DNA of 64,000 nt. Origin: Silene conica (taxonomy: Eukaryota > Streptophyta > Magnoliopsida > Caryophyllales > Caryophyllaceae). Location: assembly GCA_029255685.2 (NCBI GenBank), contig CM055316.2:76072861-76136860 (forward strand). Direction: 5' to 3'. The notes under the pieces were generated by a model. The model was not told the DNA's origin. It ran no database searches and was given only the letters and a program-made list of their open reading frames with translations. Numbering within the stretch: the first letter of the stretch is position 1; the number at the start of each line of letters is the position of its first letter. Made by a program: the position numbers and the translations under genes. Positions 10,749 through 22,210 of the stretch are shown here, one piece after another.

Positions 10749-13700
10749 CCCCCCTCCCTTCGAAAACAGCCTTGTTCCTCCGCTCCCATATTGCCCAACA
10801 CGCAGTCATAAACAAGCCACACTCATCCTCCGTCAAACCCCTCATAACACTCTCCACCCACTCCCTCACCCCCTCATTCCCACGCCCTTCTTGTACCTCC
10901 AGCCCAATCCCATCCCAAATACCCCCAACCCACCCACAATCCCGGACAACATGAAGACAAGTCTCCATATTGTTATGACATAACGGACAGCCCATATCGC
11001 TCGTATTCAGCCTCTTAGCAATATTGGTTTTAGTGGCTATCGCATCATGACACAATTGCCAAAAGAACACCTTAATACGGGGAATGACCGGGGATTTCCA
11101 GACCTTGCTCCAAAGCCACTTATCCCTATCCCAACACGCTTGATTTTCGTCCCTATCAGTCCCAGCCAAGAATTTATAGGCTGACTTAACAGTATAGTCC
11201 CCACGCCTATCCAACTCCCAACACCAATCGTCCTCCGGCTTAGTGTCACAAATACGAATGGCGCGGATCCTTTCCTGCTCAAAAGGAAGAAACAGCCTAC
11301 TCAACTTCGCTTCACTCCATCCCGTACCGTGCTCATCAAAGAGGTCAGCCACACGCATGCTACGCGACGCCTCACCCCGGGGAGAAATAATACGTTTCGT
11401 TTGGGTACCTGGGATCCAAGGATCCGTCCACACATGAGTGCTCCATCCGTTACCCACACGTTTCCTAGCTCCTCCCAACACCACCTTTCTAGCCTCCCAT
11501 ATGCTCCTCCATGTATAGCTTGGATTATGGCCCAAGTCCGCCTCCAGAATCGAGCAAGCCCCAAAATATTTCCCTTTCAAAACCCGAGCCATAAGAGAGC
11601 TCTCATCCGTCATAAGGCGCCATACCTGCTTCCCCAGCAACGCTTGATTAAACAGCCCGTAGTCTCGAAAGCCCAAACCGCCCCGGCACTTAGGTAAGCA
11701 CAACTTATTCCAAGCTACCCAGGGGATTTTTCGCCTCCCATTTTCCGTACCCCACCAAAAGCGCGAGACCATAGAACGAAGCGTGTCACAAAAATTCCCC
11801 GGTAGCTTAAAAATACTCATAGCATACGTAGGAATAGCTTGCGCCACGGCTTTAATGAGGGTCTCCTTTCCAGCCTTACTTAACAACATCCCCTGCCACC
11901 CCTGAAGCCTCTTACCCAACTTATCCCTAATGCTCATAGTAAGCTCACGCGTCGACGCCCCAATAACCGTAGGGAGGCCCAAGTAGCGCTCTTGGGCCGC
12001 CACCTCCCTCACCCCCAACAGCGTACCAATGCTAGACCTGCGCTCAGAACTAGTCCCCTTGCTAAAAGAAATAGTCGTCTTTGCAAGACTAACTAACTGT
12101 CCCGACGCCCTCTCATACCTCTCCAGAATATCCTTAACCACCCGTGCCTCACGCACATCAGCCCGAACAAAAATGATACTATCATCCGCAAAGAGGAGAT
12201 GTGTAACCATAGGCGCATTGGGAGCCACCTGAATCCCACGAATACTCCCCTCCTCCATAGCCCGTCTAACCATACTCGACATAACTTCCGCACAAAGAAT
12301 AAATAAATAAGGAGAAAGGGGGTCCCCCTGTCTAAGGCCCCTACCTGGTAAAAAAGTTTGCGTCGGTTTCCCATTAATAAGCACCTCATACGAGACAGTC
12401 CGAACACAAACCATGACACGATCAATCCATCTCCTATCCATCCCCATCATCACGAGCACCCTCTCTAAAAAGACCCATTCAACCCGATCATAGGCTTTAG
12501 CCATATCAAGTTTCAGAGCCATATGACCTCCCCTACTTCTAGTCTTCTTCATATGGTGAAAGAGTTCGAAAGCAACAAGAATATTATCCGTAATGAATCT
12601 CCCCGGGGTAAACGCACTTTGGTTCTCTGACACTATCTCCCCCAAAAATTTCTTCAAACGGTTTGCCAAAGTTTTAGAGATTATCTTGTAAAGGACATTA
12701 CAAAGGCTTATAGGTCTAAAATCCGAGAGTTTTTCGGGTCTCTTAATTTTCGGGATAAGCACAATGTGGGTCCTATTCAAACCCTCCGGGAAATAACCAC
12801 CATTCAGAAAATTTAGAGAGGCTCTCACCACTGAAGGTCCCACAATATGCCAATAAGTTTGGAAAAATAAAGCATTCATACCGTCCGGGCCAGGAGATTT
12901 TAAAGGATGCATTTGGTTAAGAGCTTCAGTAACTTCCGCCCCGGTATACTCATCACGCAAGTGAGTATTCATGGCCTCCGTCACGCGCCCCTGAACCCCT
13001 GATAGCAGGTCATCAAAATTATTAGGCATGTCAGTAGTGAATAAATCGGTAAAGTAGTGCACCGTGGCTCTTTCTATCGAATCCGGATTATCGAATTTTC
13101 GGCCAGAAGCATCAACAACATGCTGAATGAAATTCTTTTGCTTTCGAGCTTTCACTTTGCTGTGGAAGAACTTCGTGTTTCGGTCCCCATTTTGAAGCCA
13201 AAGAGCCCTAGACCGTTGTCTCCAAAAAGTTTCCTCCTGCCGGAGTAAACCATTAATATCCGACATTAAACGCTTCCGCTCCTGCACAACACCTCGAGTT
13301 CTCACTTCCTGATTTAATTTAGCCACTTTACTCCTTTTAATTCGCAGGTCACGTAACACCTTCCCAATGCTGACTCCTTTCCACCTCACGAGCTCCTCCG
13401 CACACCTCTCAATAGTACTAAGCAGGTCCGCATCTCCCAAGTCCCAAGCCCTCTTAATCGTATCCTCACACCCGTCCTCCCCCACCCACACTTCCTCAAA
13501 CCGAAAAAGTTTACGCCCTTTCTCAATACCCGTCTCCACACCATCCACAAACACCATGATCGGAGCATGATCCGACCATTCCCTATCAAGATGAAACAGT
13601 TGCGCCTTAGGGAATCTCTCATTCCACTCCAACGTCACCATCGCTCTATCCAACCTACACTGTCTGTTGTCCTCCTCAGCCTGCCCGTTGTCATAGGTAA

Positions 13701-14235
13701 ATTCATACCCCTCAAAACGAGCTATATCACTGAGCCCACAATCCTCAACCGCTTCACGGAAGTTATCCATTTGCCATTGAGCCCGAATCCCTCCCTTCAT
13801 CTCATTAGAAAACAGAACCTCATTATAATCCCCGATACAGAGCCACAGATTGTTCGACTCAAGAGCCAAAAGCCGTAACTGCTCCCAAGAGAGATGCCTA
13901 TCTTGGGTAGCCGGCCAACCATAGAAACCCGTAAACCGCCAAAGATTATCCTCCTCCCCTACATCAAAATCCATAAAATGCAAAGAAGCCGAGCGAAAAC
14001 CTAACCTGACATGATCTTTCCATAAAACAGCCAACCCTCCCGATCTCCCAGCACTGTCAACCTCCATGCTCTCGTAAACCCCTAATTGTAGCCTCACCTT
14101 CCGCATCTCGACCCCGCTTAGTTTAGTCTCACACAGAAAAATAATATCCGGGTCCTCCCTCCTGAGCAGATTCCTCATATTGCCTACTGCACCGGGGTTG
14201 CCCAGCCCCCTGCAGTTAAGGCTCAAGATTTTCAT
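10732..14235 (-). CDS. LINE ORF2: endonuclease and reverse transcriptase
   Basis: Open frame of 1167 aa. Residues 1-230 are an APE-type endonuclease that nicks the target (MKILSLNCRGLGNPG at the start, CETKL, GDYNEVL, SDHAPI near 219). Residues about 470-740 are reverse transcriptase (RPISLCNVLYKIISK, ALKLDMAKAYDRVEW, GLRQGDPLSPYLF, catalytic FADD near 681). A zf-RVT region follows, with WKSPVIPRIKVFFWQL and a CPLCHNNMETCLHVV cluster near 1082. Plant LINEs of this type continue into an RNase H domain, but here the frame ends soon after WAIWERRNKAVFEG and RNase H continues in the -1 frame. The break falls at a six-G run (C6 at 10749-10754 on the plus strand), so a one-base loss is the simplest reading. 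The catalytic motifs listed are intact. Confidence 0.93.
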   Translation of the reverse strand: MKILSLNCRGLGNPGAVGNMRNLLRREDPDIIFLCETKLSGVEMRKVRLQLGVYESMEVDSAGRSGGLAVLWKDHVRLGFRSASLHFMDFDVGEEDNLWRFTGFYGWPATQDRHLSWEQLRLLALESNNLWLCIGDYNEVLFSNEMKGGIRAQWQMDNFREAVEDCGLSDIARFEGYEFTYDNGQAEEDNRQCRLDRAMVTLEWNERFPKAQLFHLDREWSDHAPIMVFVDGVETGIEKGRKLFRFEEVWVGEDGCEDTIKRAWDLGDADLLSTIERCAEELVRWKGVSIGKVLRDLRIKRSKVAKLNQEVRTRGVVQERKRLMSDINGLLRQEETFWRQRSRALWLQNGDRNTKFFHSKVKARKQKNFIQHVVDASGRKFDNPDSIERATVHYFTDLFTTDMPNNFDDLLSGVQGRVTEAMNTHLRDEYTGAEVTEALNQMHPLKSPGPDGMNALFFQTYWHIVGPSVVRASLNFLNGGYFPEGLNRTHIVLIPKIKRPEKLSDFRPISLCNVLYKIISKTLANRLKKFLGEIVSENQSAFTPGRFITDNILVAFELFHHMKKTRSRGGHMALKLDMAKAYDRVEWVFLERVLVMMGMDRRWIDRVMVCVRTVSYEVLINGKPTQTFLPGRGLRQGDPLSPYLFILCAEVMSSMVRRAMEEGSIRGIQVAPNAPMVTHLLFADDSIIFVRADVREARVVKDILERYERASGQLVSLAKTTISFSKGTSSERRSSIGTLLGVREVAAQERYLGLPTVIGASTRELTMSIRDKLGKRLQGWQGMLLSKAGKETLIKAVAQAIPTYAMSIFKLPGNFCDTLRSMVSRFWWGTENGRRKIPWVAWNKLCLPKCRGGLGFRDYGLFNQALLGKQVWRLMTDESSLMARVLKGKYFGACSILEADLGHNPSYTWRSIWEARKVVLGGARKRVGNGWSTHVWTDPWIPGTQTKRIISPRGEASRSMRVADLFDEHGTGWSEAKLSRLFLPFEQERIRAIRICDTKPEDDWCWELDRRGDYTVKSAYKFLAGTDRDENQACWDRDKWLWSKVWKSPVIPRIKVFFWQLCHDAIATKTNIAKRLNTSDMGCPLCHNNMETCLHVVRDCGWVGGIWDGIGLEVQEGRGNEGVREWVESVMRGLTEDECGLFMTACWAIWERRNKAVFEGRGVKSIW

Positions 14236-15566
14236 AACGCCCGGCGGGGTTGAGCGCCCTCAACCTCCGCCTCAGGTGGTGCCCCACCAAGCCATAGTTT
14301 ACTCCTTTTGTGAGATGTCTCCTCCTCCAAACTATCAGCCCCCCTCTTCCCCCCTACGTCCCCCATCACCTCATCACTCGGGTTCGAACTAACCCCTGCC
14401 CTAGCTCGCCTCTTCCATTTTACCGAGTCCACAGACCCTCCTGCATCTTGCTCAGATATGAACCCTCCATCCCCCACACGCCTTCTGACGTCGTCCACCC
14501 CAACCTCCATTCTAACACAACCCCTCGCCAAATCACCCCCCCTATCGTCCCCCTCGTCTCCAAGACTCTGGGGCTGTTTTGGGAAAGAACTCACCACCTC
14601 TCTACCATCCTCACCTCCCTTCTCCTCCCCCCCTCGCCGCCCGGGAGACGTACCCCCCCTTCTCTCACTAACCAGAGCCGACTTCGATTTAAGAGCAATC
14701 GCCTTCAACTTTTCAATCATGGCTAACACCACATCCTCCTCATCATGCCTCTCCTCTTCCTCAAAAACCTTACTCAAATCTTTCGCTCCTCTAGGTTTCT
14801 CCCCCACCGAAGGTTTAACAACCCGCCAAGGTGATGCTCGCAAGTCTTCACCAAAGAGCAACTCATCTTTCTCATAGGGACCCTCCTCACACTCCTTCTC
14901 CCCATGTCCAAAGACCCCACATCCATAGCAATAGTTAGGTAACCTCTCATACTTGACACAAAAAGCAATCATCTTTCCCGAGCCCATACGAATATCAACA
15001 CTTCTCTTCAAAGATATGCGAACATCATGAATAATCCTCATCCGAATCGCTCTCTCCATCTCCGGAAATGGGGCTTCATCCACCCCCACAAAGACTCCTA
15101 ATTGCCCACCTATATTACTAAGATTAACAATATTACTGCGCCCCCTTAAAGGCAAGTCGTAAACACGAACCCAAATAGGAACATGGAACAGCGGAGTATC
15201 AGTCAGTTTACCATCCAAATTTGGTTCACTAAAGCACCAAATATGTTTATCAAAATGCCATGGCTGGCCATCAATAACCCTCTCCTTATCCTTTACATTC
15301 GAAAATCGGAACACAAAGATTTTGGCTTTCGAGTCAATAATATTACCAACAGTCATACCTTTCGGGTTCCATAGTTTAATCATCGCCTCCACTGCCGCCT
15401 TCGCATTGATCGCTTTAGTAGACCATAGCCGACCCACAAGAATCGACTCGTTATGCACCTTTTCCACTTCGTCCTCTCCATCCACCCAAACGAACTCCTC
15501 CTCTGCACCCATAATAGCTTTTCCTTTCCGGCGATAGTCTGATGAACCTGCCATATTCATGAACAA
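14232..15566 (-). CDS. LINE ORF1: RNA-binding protein with DUF4283 and zinc knuckle
   Basis: Open frame of 444 aa, the nucleic-acid-binding (gag-like) protein of a plant L1-type LINE; in this family it coats the element RNA and helps target-primed reverse transcription. Residues about 35-175 match the DUF4283 type (ILVGRLWSTKAIN, GQPWHFDKHIWCF, VPIWVRVYDLPL). A CCHC knuckle CYGCGVFGHGEKEC (CX2CX4HX4C) sits near residue 215. The rest is a charged, low-complexity tail rich in E, R and G. Its TGA overlaps the ATG of ORF2 by four bases (ATGA at 14235-14232), so ORF2 could be translated by termination-reinitiation. No internal stops. The first of two nearby ATGs is used; the second is four codons on. 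Confidence 0.9.
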   Translation of the reverse strand: MFMNMAGSSDYRRKGKAIMGAEEEFVWVDGEDEVEKVHNESILVGRLWSTKAINAKAAVEAMIKLWNPKGMTVGNIIDSKAKIFVFRFSNVKDKERVIDGQPWHFDKHIWCFSEPNLDGKLTDTPLFHVPIWVRVYDLPLRGRSNIVNLSNIGGQLGVFVGVDEAPFPEMERAIRMRIIHDVRISLKRSVDIRMGSGKMIAFCVKYERLPNYCYGCGVFGHGEKECEEGPYEKDELLFGEDLRASPWRVVKPSVGEKPRGAKDLSKVFEEEERHDEEDVVLAMIEKLKAIALKSKSALVSERRGGTSPGRRGGEEKGGEDGREVVSSFPKQPQSLGDEGDDRGGDLARGCVRMEVGVDDVRRRVGDGGFISEQDAGGSVDSVKWKRRARAGVSSNPSDEVMGDVGGKRGADSLEEETSHKRSKLWLGGAPPEAEVEGAQPRRAL

Positions 15567-15915
15567 ACCAACCCTCCACAGAGAGAAGCCTTAGGGCACA
15601 ACTCTCGCCTCCCCAAACAACACCTTCAAAAGCTAAGAACAAAGCCCCCTAACAGGACAAACCCTAACGACCAGAAGAAAACCGAACCCTAAAACGCAAG
15701 AGAAAAGCACTGCCCTAAACGAAAACCCTAACTTCCAAAAAAAAACACCCAAACAAACCCTAACCGCAGCATGAAGTAACCGACAAAAAACAAAAAGAGA
15801 GACAGAAAAACACGTAGAGACGTGACGCAACCTTCCAATCAGAGAAAGACAAAATTCTGGACAGAGCCGTGACAAAAACTCTCATAGAGAAACCCTAGAA
15901 AGACGCTTTATGTTT
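15567..15915 (-). promoter_or_regulatory. 5' UTR and presumed internal promoter region of the LINE
   Basis: About 350 bp between the element's 5' end and the ORF1 start, rich in AACCCTA/CTAGGGTTT words when read on either strand. LINEs carry an internal pol II promoter in their 5' UTR, and this is where it should lie; no specific box is claimed. Confidence 0.5.
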
Positions 15916-15931
15916 ATTTTCATCCCTCTTT
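15916..15931. repeat. Right target-site duplication of the full-length LINE
   Basis: ATTTTCATCCCTCTTT, the partner of 10040-10055. It marks the 5' end of the element at 15915 and argues against 5' truncation. Confidence 0.9.
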
Positions 15932-18344
15932 CTGTTGATGAAAAGTTTTGTGCTTTTCAAATTCATTATACATGTGGGGTAGAGTGGGGTGGAGCGGTTC
16001 AAAATTATTTCCTTACTTCTTATCCAAAATTGAATAGGAAAGAAATGAGCGATTACCATGAAAGATACCGAGTAATATTGTATAATAGTCTGTATAAAAC
16101 TATTATATTTATAGTTATTTAATCAATTATGACATAATTGGTATGTTTGGGAATGTTGAATTTGAATTAAATTCCGTAATTGAAATTTTTGAAGTGTTTG
16201 GGAACCACTAGAATTTGGAATTGAAATTGACTCAATTCTTTATCAATTTCAAGCTAGTTAAAATTTGAGCATCTCAAATACCTACCATATAGTAGTCATT
16301 TCAATTTTATTACTTCTTACATTTTTTTTATAATGTAAATTTTATCGCAATATTTTTATTTATGATTTTTTTCGAGCGTAAATATTTTCCGTGACAATAT
16401 TTTTTTTTCAAATATAAAAATCCGATGACCTCGAGTCATATCCGTCTTGCCTTAGTATAATTCTAATTCTAAATCCAATTCCAATTCCATGAGTTTCCCA
16501 AACGCAATTTTGAAATTGGATTTAGAATTAAATTCAAACATTTAAATTTTTACAATTGAAATCATGAAAATAAAAATAATTCCGTGTTAATTTTATGTTG
16601 TTAATTTAAGTGTAATTACCGGTTCATTTAGCGTATTCGGGTTTGGTTCGTAGATGGGTAACTTCGTTATAATATAATGTGAGTTTGGGTAGTACGGAGT
16701 GTACACTAAGGCAATACTCTTCACAAATTCATTCCCCTACCCTTTTCATATCTATATAAATAGATATGGGGTGAAGATGTTTAGATATATAGAAAATGTT
16801 TGGGTCTTCTACATCATTGAACAATAGAACAAATTACATAAAATACTTCTAAATATCTCTGATTTTTGTGCCAGAAAACAGAGAGTCAGAGTACACCGTC
16901 TTATCTCAATAGGAAATTCGGTATAACCCTGACACTAATATAGAGTCGAATTGTTCTATTAAGAAAGCGAAGTCAATTCAGTGTGGATTATTATTATCAA
17001 TTCGTATTTCGTGCATACCTAATACTATCTAACAATTTAGTTGTTGGTATCGAGGCTCCTATTTAAAGCTTGTTGATAATCTCATGTTGTAATATCCTCA
17101 ACATAAATTGAACCCTATTTTGACCCATTAAAAATAAACAAGGAGCACGTGCCGCCCAAATAGTACGACGAAGGATGCAGGCTGCTTGATGTATATCGTT
17201 GAAAAGTGAAACTACGTACAATACACAAATATGAGAAAACCTACAAATTAAGAGTCAATAAAATGCGTTCTCAAAACTTGTAAAATCCACTCATGCAAAC
17301 ATAATTTAATTGACTTCAAAAAATTTACACATTATTTTATGACCAAATACAAACAAACGGGAAGAGCAACATCTACGTATTCAAAACTTCATACTGTTAT
17401 AAATAACGTTTTTTTTTATGCGCTAAATAAAAGAATTGGTGTTTTGGGTTTGTCCAAAGTAATATGGAGTAATTAAAGATAGAATTATATACATGGTAGA
17501 GGGGTCAGCAAGGACGGTTGTCTAGATTGGGAAATGGAAATTTCAGATCTTTTAGTTAATTTTTTTTTAAAAAAATCGATTTTCATTCATGGTATTACTT
17601 TTTTCCCGCTGAAATTTGTCATTTTTCAACTATATGTAAATCTAAATAGTTTTAAGTTTGTTTGGAACAAAGCCGTTACTTTTGACAATGACTTCGATTA
17701 GTTAGAATCGTTGCATGAAACATCATCCTTAAACTTTTACTTGATATTTGCATAAGTAACTATTTAAACCAACGACTTTGCTCAATGTTGTTGTGCAAGC
17801 AAAAGGCTTACGACCTGGCCTCGAAAAAAAATTAAAAATCAAAGCTCTTTTCCAACTTACTTTCGATTGTCCAAAAAGCTCATTACTTTGATTTGGTACA
17901 TGAAAAAAGGAAAAAAGGTTGTACGACAAAGCAAACAAATATATTTATCAATCATCACATGGAAGATGTTCATTTGTCTCATGTATATTATTATTACCTT
18001 AATATTATTAGTCTTGTTTCATTCGTAGGACCATTATTTTTTTTTTCTCTTCACATGTATTTTTTTTAGACAAATATTAAGACGCTTCTTAAAAGAAAGA
18101 AATGATGAAAAAATTTATCCATAAAAACTGCATACCAAGTGCATAATGCTAATTAAGGTAAATTTTTGGAGATCAGATTTATGATAAAATATTGTAAAAT
18201 TATTTACAAAGTACCTTAATATCGTTATTAGTGAAAATGGGGTTAATTAAGTAAAGTAACTGACGATTTTACGGTAATTTTGTGTTCAACTAATGAATAC
18301 AAAAGTATTACTGATGTTACTAAATCTAATTAAGGTGATATTAG
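15932..18344. other. Intergenic DNA with an inverted-repeat remnant
   Basis: No gene is recognised. About 16140-16560 has MITE-like inverted pieces: GTTTGGGAATGTTGAATTTG near the left, and GAGTTTCCCAAACGC plus TTAAATTCAAACATT near the right. I could not fix the ends or find a flanking duplication. The remainder is AT-rich. Confidence 0.4.
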
Positions 18345-18686
18345 ATAAACAACGGATTACTTTTAGCATAAATAAGTTGGAAAACATATTATAAATGATA
18401 AGTTTTATTAGAATGCTTGGTTAACATATTTTAAATAGCAGAATTAGTTAATGTGTTTGGTAATTAAGATTATTGTTATTTTTCTTTGTAAATGAAGTAA
18501 ATTTATTTATTTTAAAATACGTCAATCAATATGTTGGGGGAAAGCAGCATGTTGTAAATTTGTAATTTAAATAGCATATTAAAATACCAAACACTAAAAT
18601 AACATAATGATCAATTAAAAAATTCTAAAAGCCTTAAATATATTGCTAAAACAACTTTTAAAATGTCGTTTACTAACCCCATAAAT
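18345..18686. mobile_element. Decayed hAT-like MITE (GCATATT family, copy A)
   Basis: Diverged member of the family seen better at 21865-22210 and 60842-61199. It shares TAGCAGAATTAG, GTGTTTGGTAATTA, CAATATGTTGGGG with AAAGCAGCATGTTG, AATAGCATATTAAAATACCAAACAC and a right end with TCGTTTACTAACCCC. Boundaries are approximate. Confidence 0.55.
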
Positions 18687-21600
18687 ATGATGAATCTGAG
18701 ATTTAAATTTTATTCCGTAAAAAATCATCTCTACTAAAAATTAAAATTGATAATTGAAACTTAATAAGTGGATCTATATTTAATATATATGCCTCTTATT
18801 CGAATACTCTTTAAATTTGAAGAATGGATAATGCAATGCCCATCTCGTATACCAAGAGTTTGAGAGTTAAAATTTCATTTGTGATTTTTTTGAGATTTTA
18901 CAGATTTGGATTCAGATACCCGAGTTAAAAGATGTAGAAGCTCTTGAACTCTACGAGGGGGTCGTTTTTATTTAGGATGTAGCACCTTTAAGTTGCATGA
19001 AAAAATACAAGAAGGAATGATACTTTCCTTTTTACGAACTCAACCTAATTGTTTCTCAAATTGGTTGAACATTAAGGCCTTTAAGGGACCCTTTGTTGAT
19101 CACTTGTATTGTACTCATGCCCTTTGTTTGGCTGGCTAAGGGAACATCGATCCTTATATATTGGTGGCAGGGTCCCTTATTTTGCATGTGTCTTGTCTCC
19201 CTTAACTTCTTTTACTTTCATTTTTATTACAATTTCATTTGTATTTTGTGATGAATTATTTGTGTTAATCTCAAAAATAATAATATTTATAATTTAGTAG
19301 TTGTGATCGATGAATTATTCGAGTTAATCTTTGAGCTATAATTGGTCCATCTTTGCGTACATATATTAAATTTGTTTTATTAATTAACAATTTGTATACA
19401 AAGTATTTGTGGTATATAAGATGCCAAAAAGAGAAAACGTCTATTACAGTATTTATGTTATATCTTATTGATCCTAATACTTTATAATCATGACATACGT
19501 ACTTAGTTATGTCTATCATCTACATACTATAAAAGAGAATTCTTTTTAAAAGTTTGATTGACTTTTTAATTTAGATATAATTATTTTTTAAATGTGAGGT
19601 ATATCCATGATTTTAACAACAATAAATTAAAATTTTCATTAACTTTTCTACTTCATTAATACTACATTGTAATATAATTAAATGACGGTGCCATTCTCCA
19701 ATTTAGTTTCAATCTATAACTTTTTTTATTTAATCGCTAATAAAATGGATATTATGTTTAATAATATCATATAAGCTCAGTATATCATACGTTTAATTAA
19801 ACTAATCCATGCATTTTTTTTATACAGGATTAAAATTAGTATAATTATATATTTTATTTTATGAGTTCGTTTAAATTTTAGAAAAACATTCCAATTTAGC
19901 CTTATCCTTAGAATTATTTAATTTCTATTTTATGTTTGTTTTGTGTGACTAGAATTTAATGGTGTACGATGAGACCACCATGCCACTCACACTTTCCTAC
20001 ATGGCTACATTTCTTAACTTTAAAGCTAAAAGTAAATGGTATAGTTCGTAATGGTTTGAAGAGACTATTAAGGGGTAAGAGTATGTTCTTTTCGATTGAA
20101 ATGAGATAAATTGAATTGAATTAATTGGGGTAATGTTTAATTGAACTAAATCGAGTGAAATGGGGGTGAAGTGAATTTAGTTGAATTAAAAGTTAATTTT
20201 GTAAAGAGATTAATTGAACATAGTTGATTGAACGTAAATAAAAACTTAATGAAATGCAGCCAAGTAAAATTGAAAGGAGTTGAAATTAAGCCAGAAAGAA
20301 GAAGATCATAATTGACAAATATATCAACGTTTAATATTATTCAAATATTTATGATTGATTGGTTCCTTATTTTTGTTGTTGAATTTCTTATAAAATGAAT
20401 TGTATTAATTTACTATACTGAAATATAACTCTCATACTATTTCAAATGTTGCGGTTACAAGGATCGAATGTTTTTCTCTAATTAATACCTTTGGCTCATC
20501 GGCAAACAGTAATCTTTAATCATTTTTAATATAAAAATGTAAAAAAAAATAAGTAAGGTATCCTAAAATAAAATAGATAGACAAAAAATTAGTAGGGATG
20601 GAATATGTACACGCACATGTAAGTGTGTTACACGACTTACACCAACGTAACCTAGCTACCTTTCATTTCAATATTAGTGAGACATTTATAATCCTTAATA
20701 ATATTAAAACTTTAGTTAGAATTCAATCACTTGGGTGATTTAATTTGTAATTGTTGAACAAAAAGTTGAATCAGTTGTTTTCATTTAATTTTTCTTTTTT
20801 TTTAAAATTTCATTACGGAAATTACTTACAATTACTCAAATCAACAGCTACAGAGTTCATAATGTGCGGAAATAAAGACATCGCCCAACCCCTACGACCT
20901 ACAAACCAGGGAAAACATGACTATATAAGCGACTCAATTAAATTTTCTAGTGACAAAATACCACAAAATTGACTCAAACTACTACAAAAAAAATTCATAG
21001 ACTTAAAAAGACATGTGTCAATATTAAATATATGTGGTAGTCTAGTGAAAGAGAAACAATCCATTTTTGAGTTTTCTTCCCAATGTGTTTAGGAAGATTT
21101 TCTCCTCTTATTCCTCTTACTTGACCATATTGTCAAGTTTTTGGTTGACTTTTTTTTACTAAATTTACTTTTGTTTGTTAAGACCAACTAACTTTTGTAT
21201 GTTTTTTAACTACAAAAAGAGTATGATTTTCCCCTAAAGAAAGTATAATTTTGCAAAAAAACGTATATTAATTTTAATTTATTGTCTCATCTCCTATCTC
21301 ATTCTCTTATTTCCCGACACATCATTTTATAATACTTTCAAGATTTTTCAAAAGATTAATGTCCATTTGTCTACGAAGAAAGATTATAAATTTATGAAAA
21401 TGAGATACGAGAATGAAAATAAGAATTTTTTGGTAACGCGGGGACCCGTATCCGTTACCTTTGAGATGCACCGAGTAACTCTCAGGTACACATAATAATC
21501 TGCTAATTCACGTATATTAGGCAAGTTATCAAAGAGTGACGAATTCGAAATCTAGAAAACATTGCCTTAAAAGGCTTAAATCATAAACACTCAACAAATT

Positions 21601-21864
21601 GCTCTTGAAAATGCTTGAATTTGAGATTTTTGAAGAATTAACCCAAGTTTTAACCACTGGACTCCATTTTTACAGGCGAAAATAAGGACTTGAACTCTCG
21701 AATGGTGTACAAAATAAGCACAATTCTCATTTGTAGCGAGCATATCCGTTGCAAGCTTACGACGGCGGGTCAAACACTACGTACCATGTGGCTAGATAAG
21801 ACAAAACCGAGTGTCCAGAAAATAACAATCTGTTTTATCTTATCTATCTACTTAAATAACACTT
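18687..21864. other. AT-rich intergenic DNA
   Basis: I recognise no coding gene in this 3.2 kb. Around 20078-20290 a stretch with GTATGTTCTTTTCGATTG and repeated GAATTGAATTAAT words may be a remnant of the GTTCTTTT-type MITE seen at 43443 and 26290. An open frame near 20751-20972 is short and unsupported. Confidence 0.4.
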
Positions 21865-22210
21865 AGGCTCTGTTTGGCAAACGGCATAAGTAGATTCATA
21901 ATAGCAGATAACGTTAACATAATACGGTTAGTAGATTTTATTAGCAGGTTTGACTACTAGATTAAATTAGCAGATTAAAAAAGGGTTTGGTAATCATATT
22001 ACAGGATAATTAGAACGATTTCATATATAAATTGAATATGCTAAAACAATGTGCTGCTATTAGCAGCATATTCAAAATAGTAGATTCCGACCAATATGCT
22101 ATCAGAATATGCTATTTACCAAACACATGAAAATAGTAGATTGATTGGTCAACTTACTAATTATGCCGAAATTTACTAATTTCTTTCAATATGTTATTTA
22201 TCAAACAATG
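21865..22210. mobile_element. hAT-like MITE (GCATATT family, copy B)
   Basis: The left end AGGCTCTGTTTGGCAAACGGC is the family terminus. The right end reads ATGTTATTTATCAAACAATG, its degraded inverse. The interior has CAGCATATTCAAAATAGTAG, AATATGCTATTTACCAAACAC and GATTGGTCAACTTACTAAT, all shared with copy C at 60842. About 346 bp and non-coding. Confidence 0.7.

Larger units (their letters stand above)
10056..15915 (-). mobile_element. Full-length LINE (L1-type non-LTR retrotransposon)
   Basis: About 5.86 kb, minus strand, in the order 5' UTR (15915-15567), ORF1 (15566-14232), ORF2 (14235-10732), RNase H frame (ending 10088), short 3' UTR and poly(A) (T run to 10067). A 16-bp direct repeat ATTTTCATCCCTCTTT flanks it at 10040-10055 and 15916-15931, overlapping the T run. 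The perfect TSD and long open frames suggest recent insertion. It is markedly more GC-rich than its surroundings. Confidence 0.95.

Noticed and set aside
10749..10754. Programmed -1 frameshift site in LINE ORF2
   Set aside because: The G run does not form an X XXY YYZ heptamer in the zero frame; a one-base indel is simpler.
10337..14877. Many plus-strand open frames of 60-205 codons
   Set aside because: They are antisense shadows of the GC-rich LINE ORF1 and ORF2; compositions such as Pro/Ser/Thr-rich are mirror effects.
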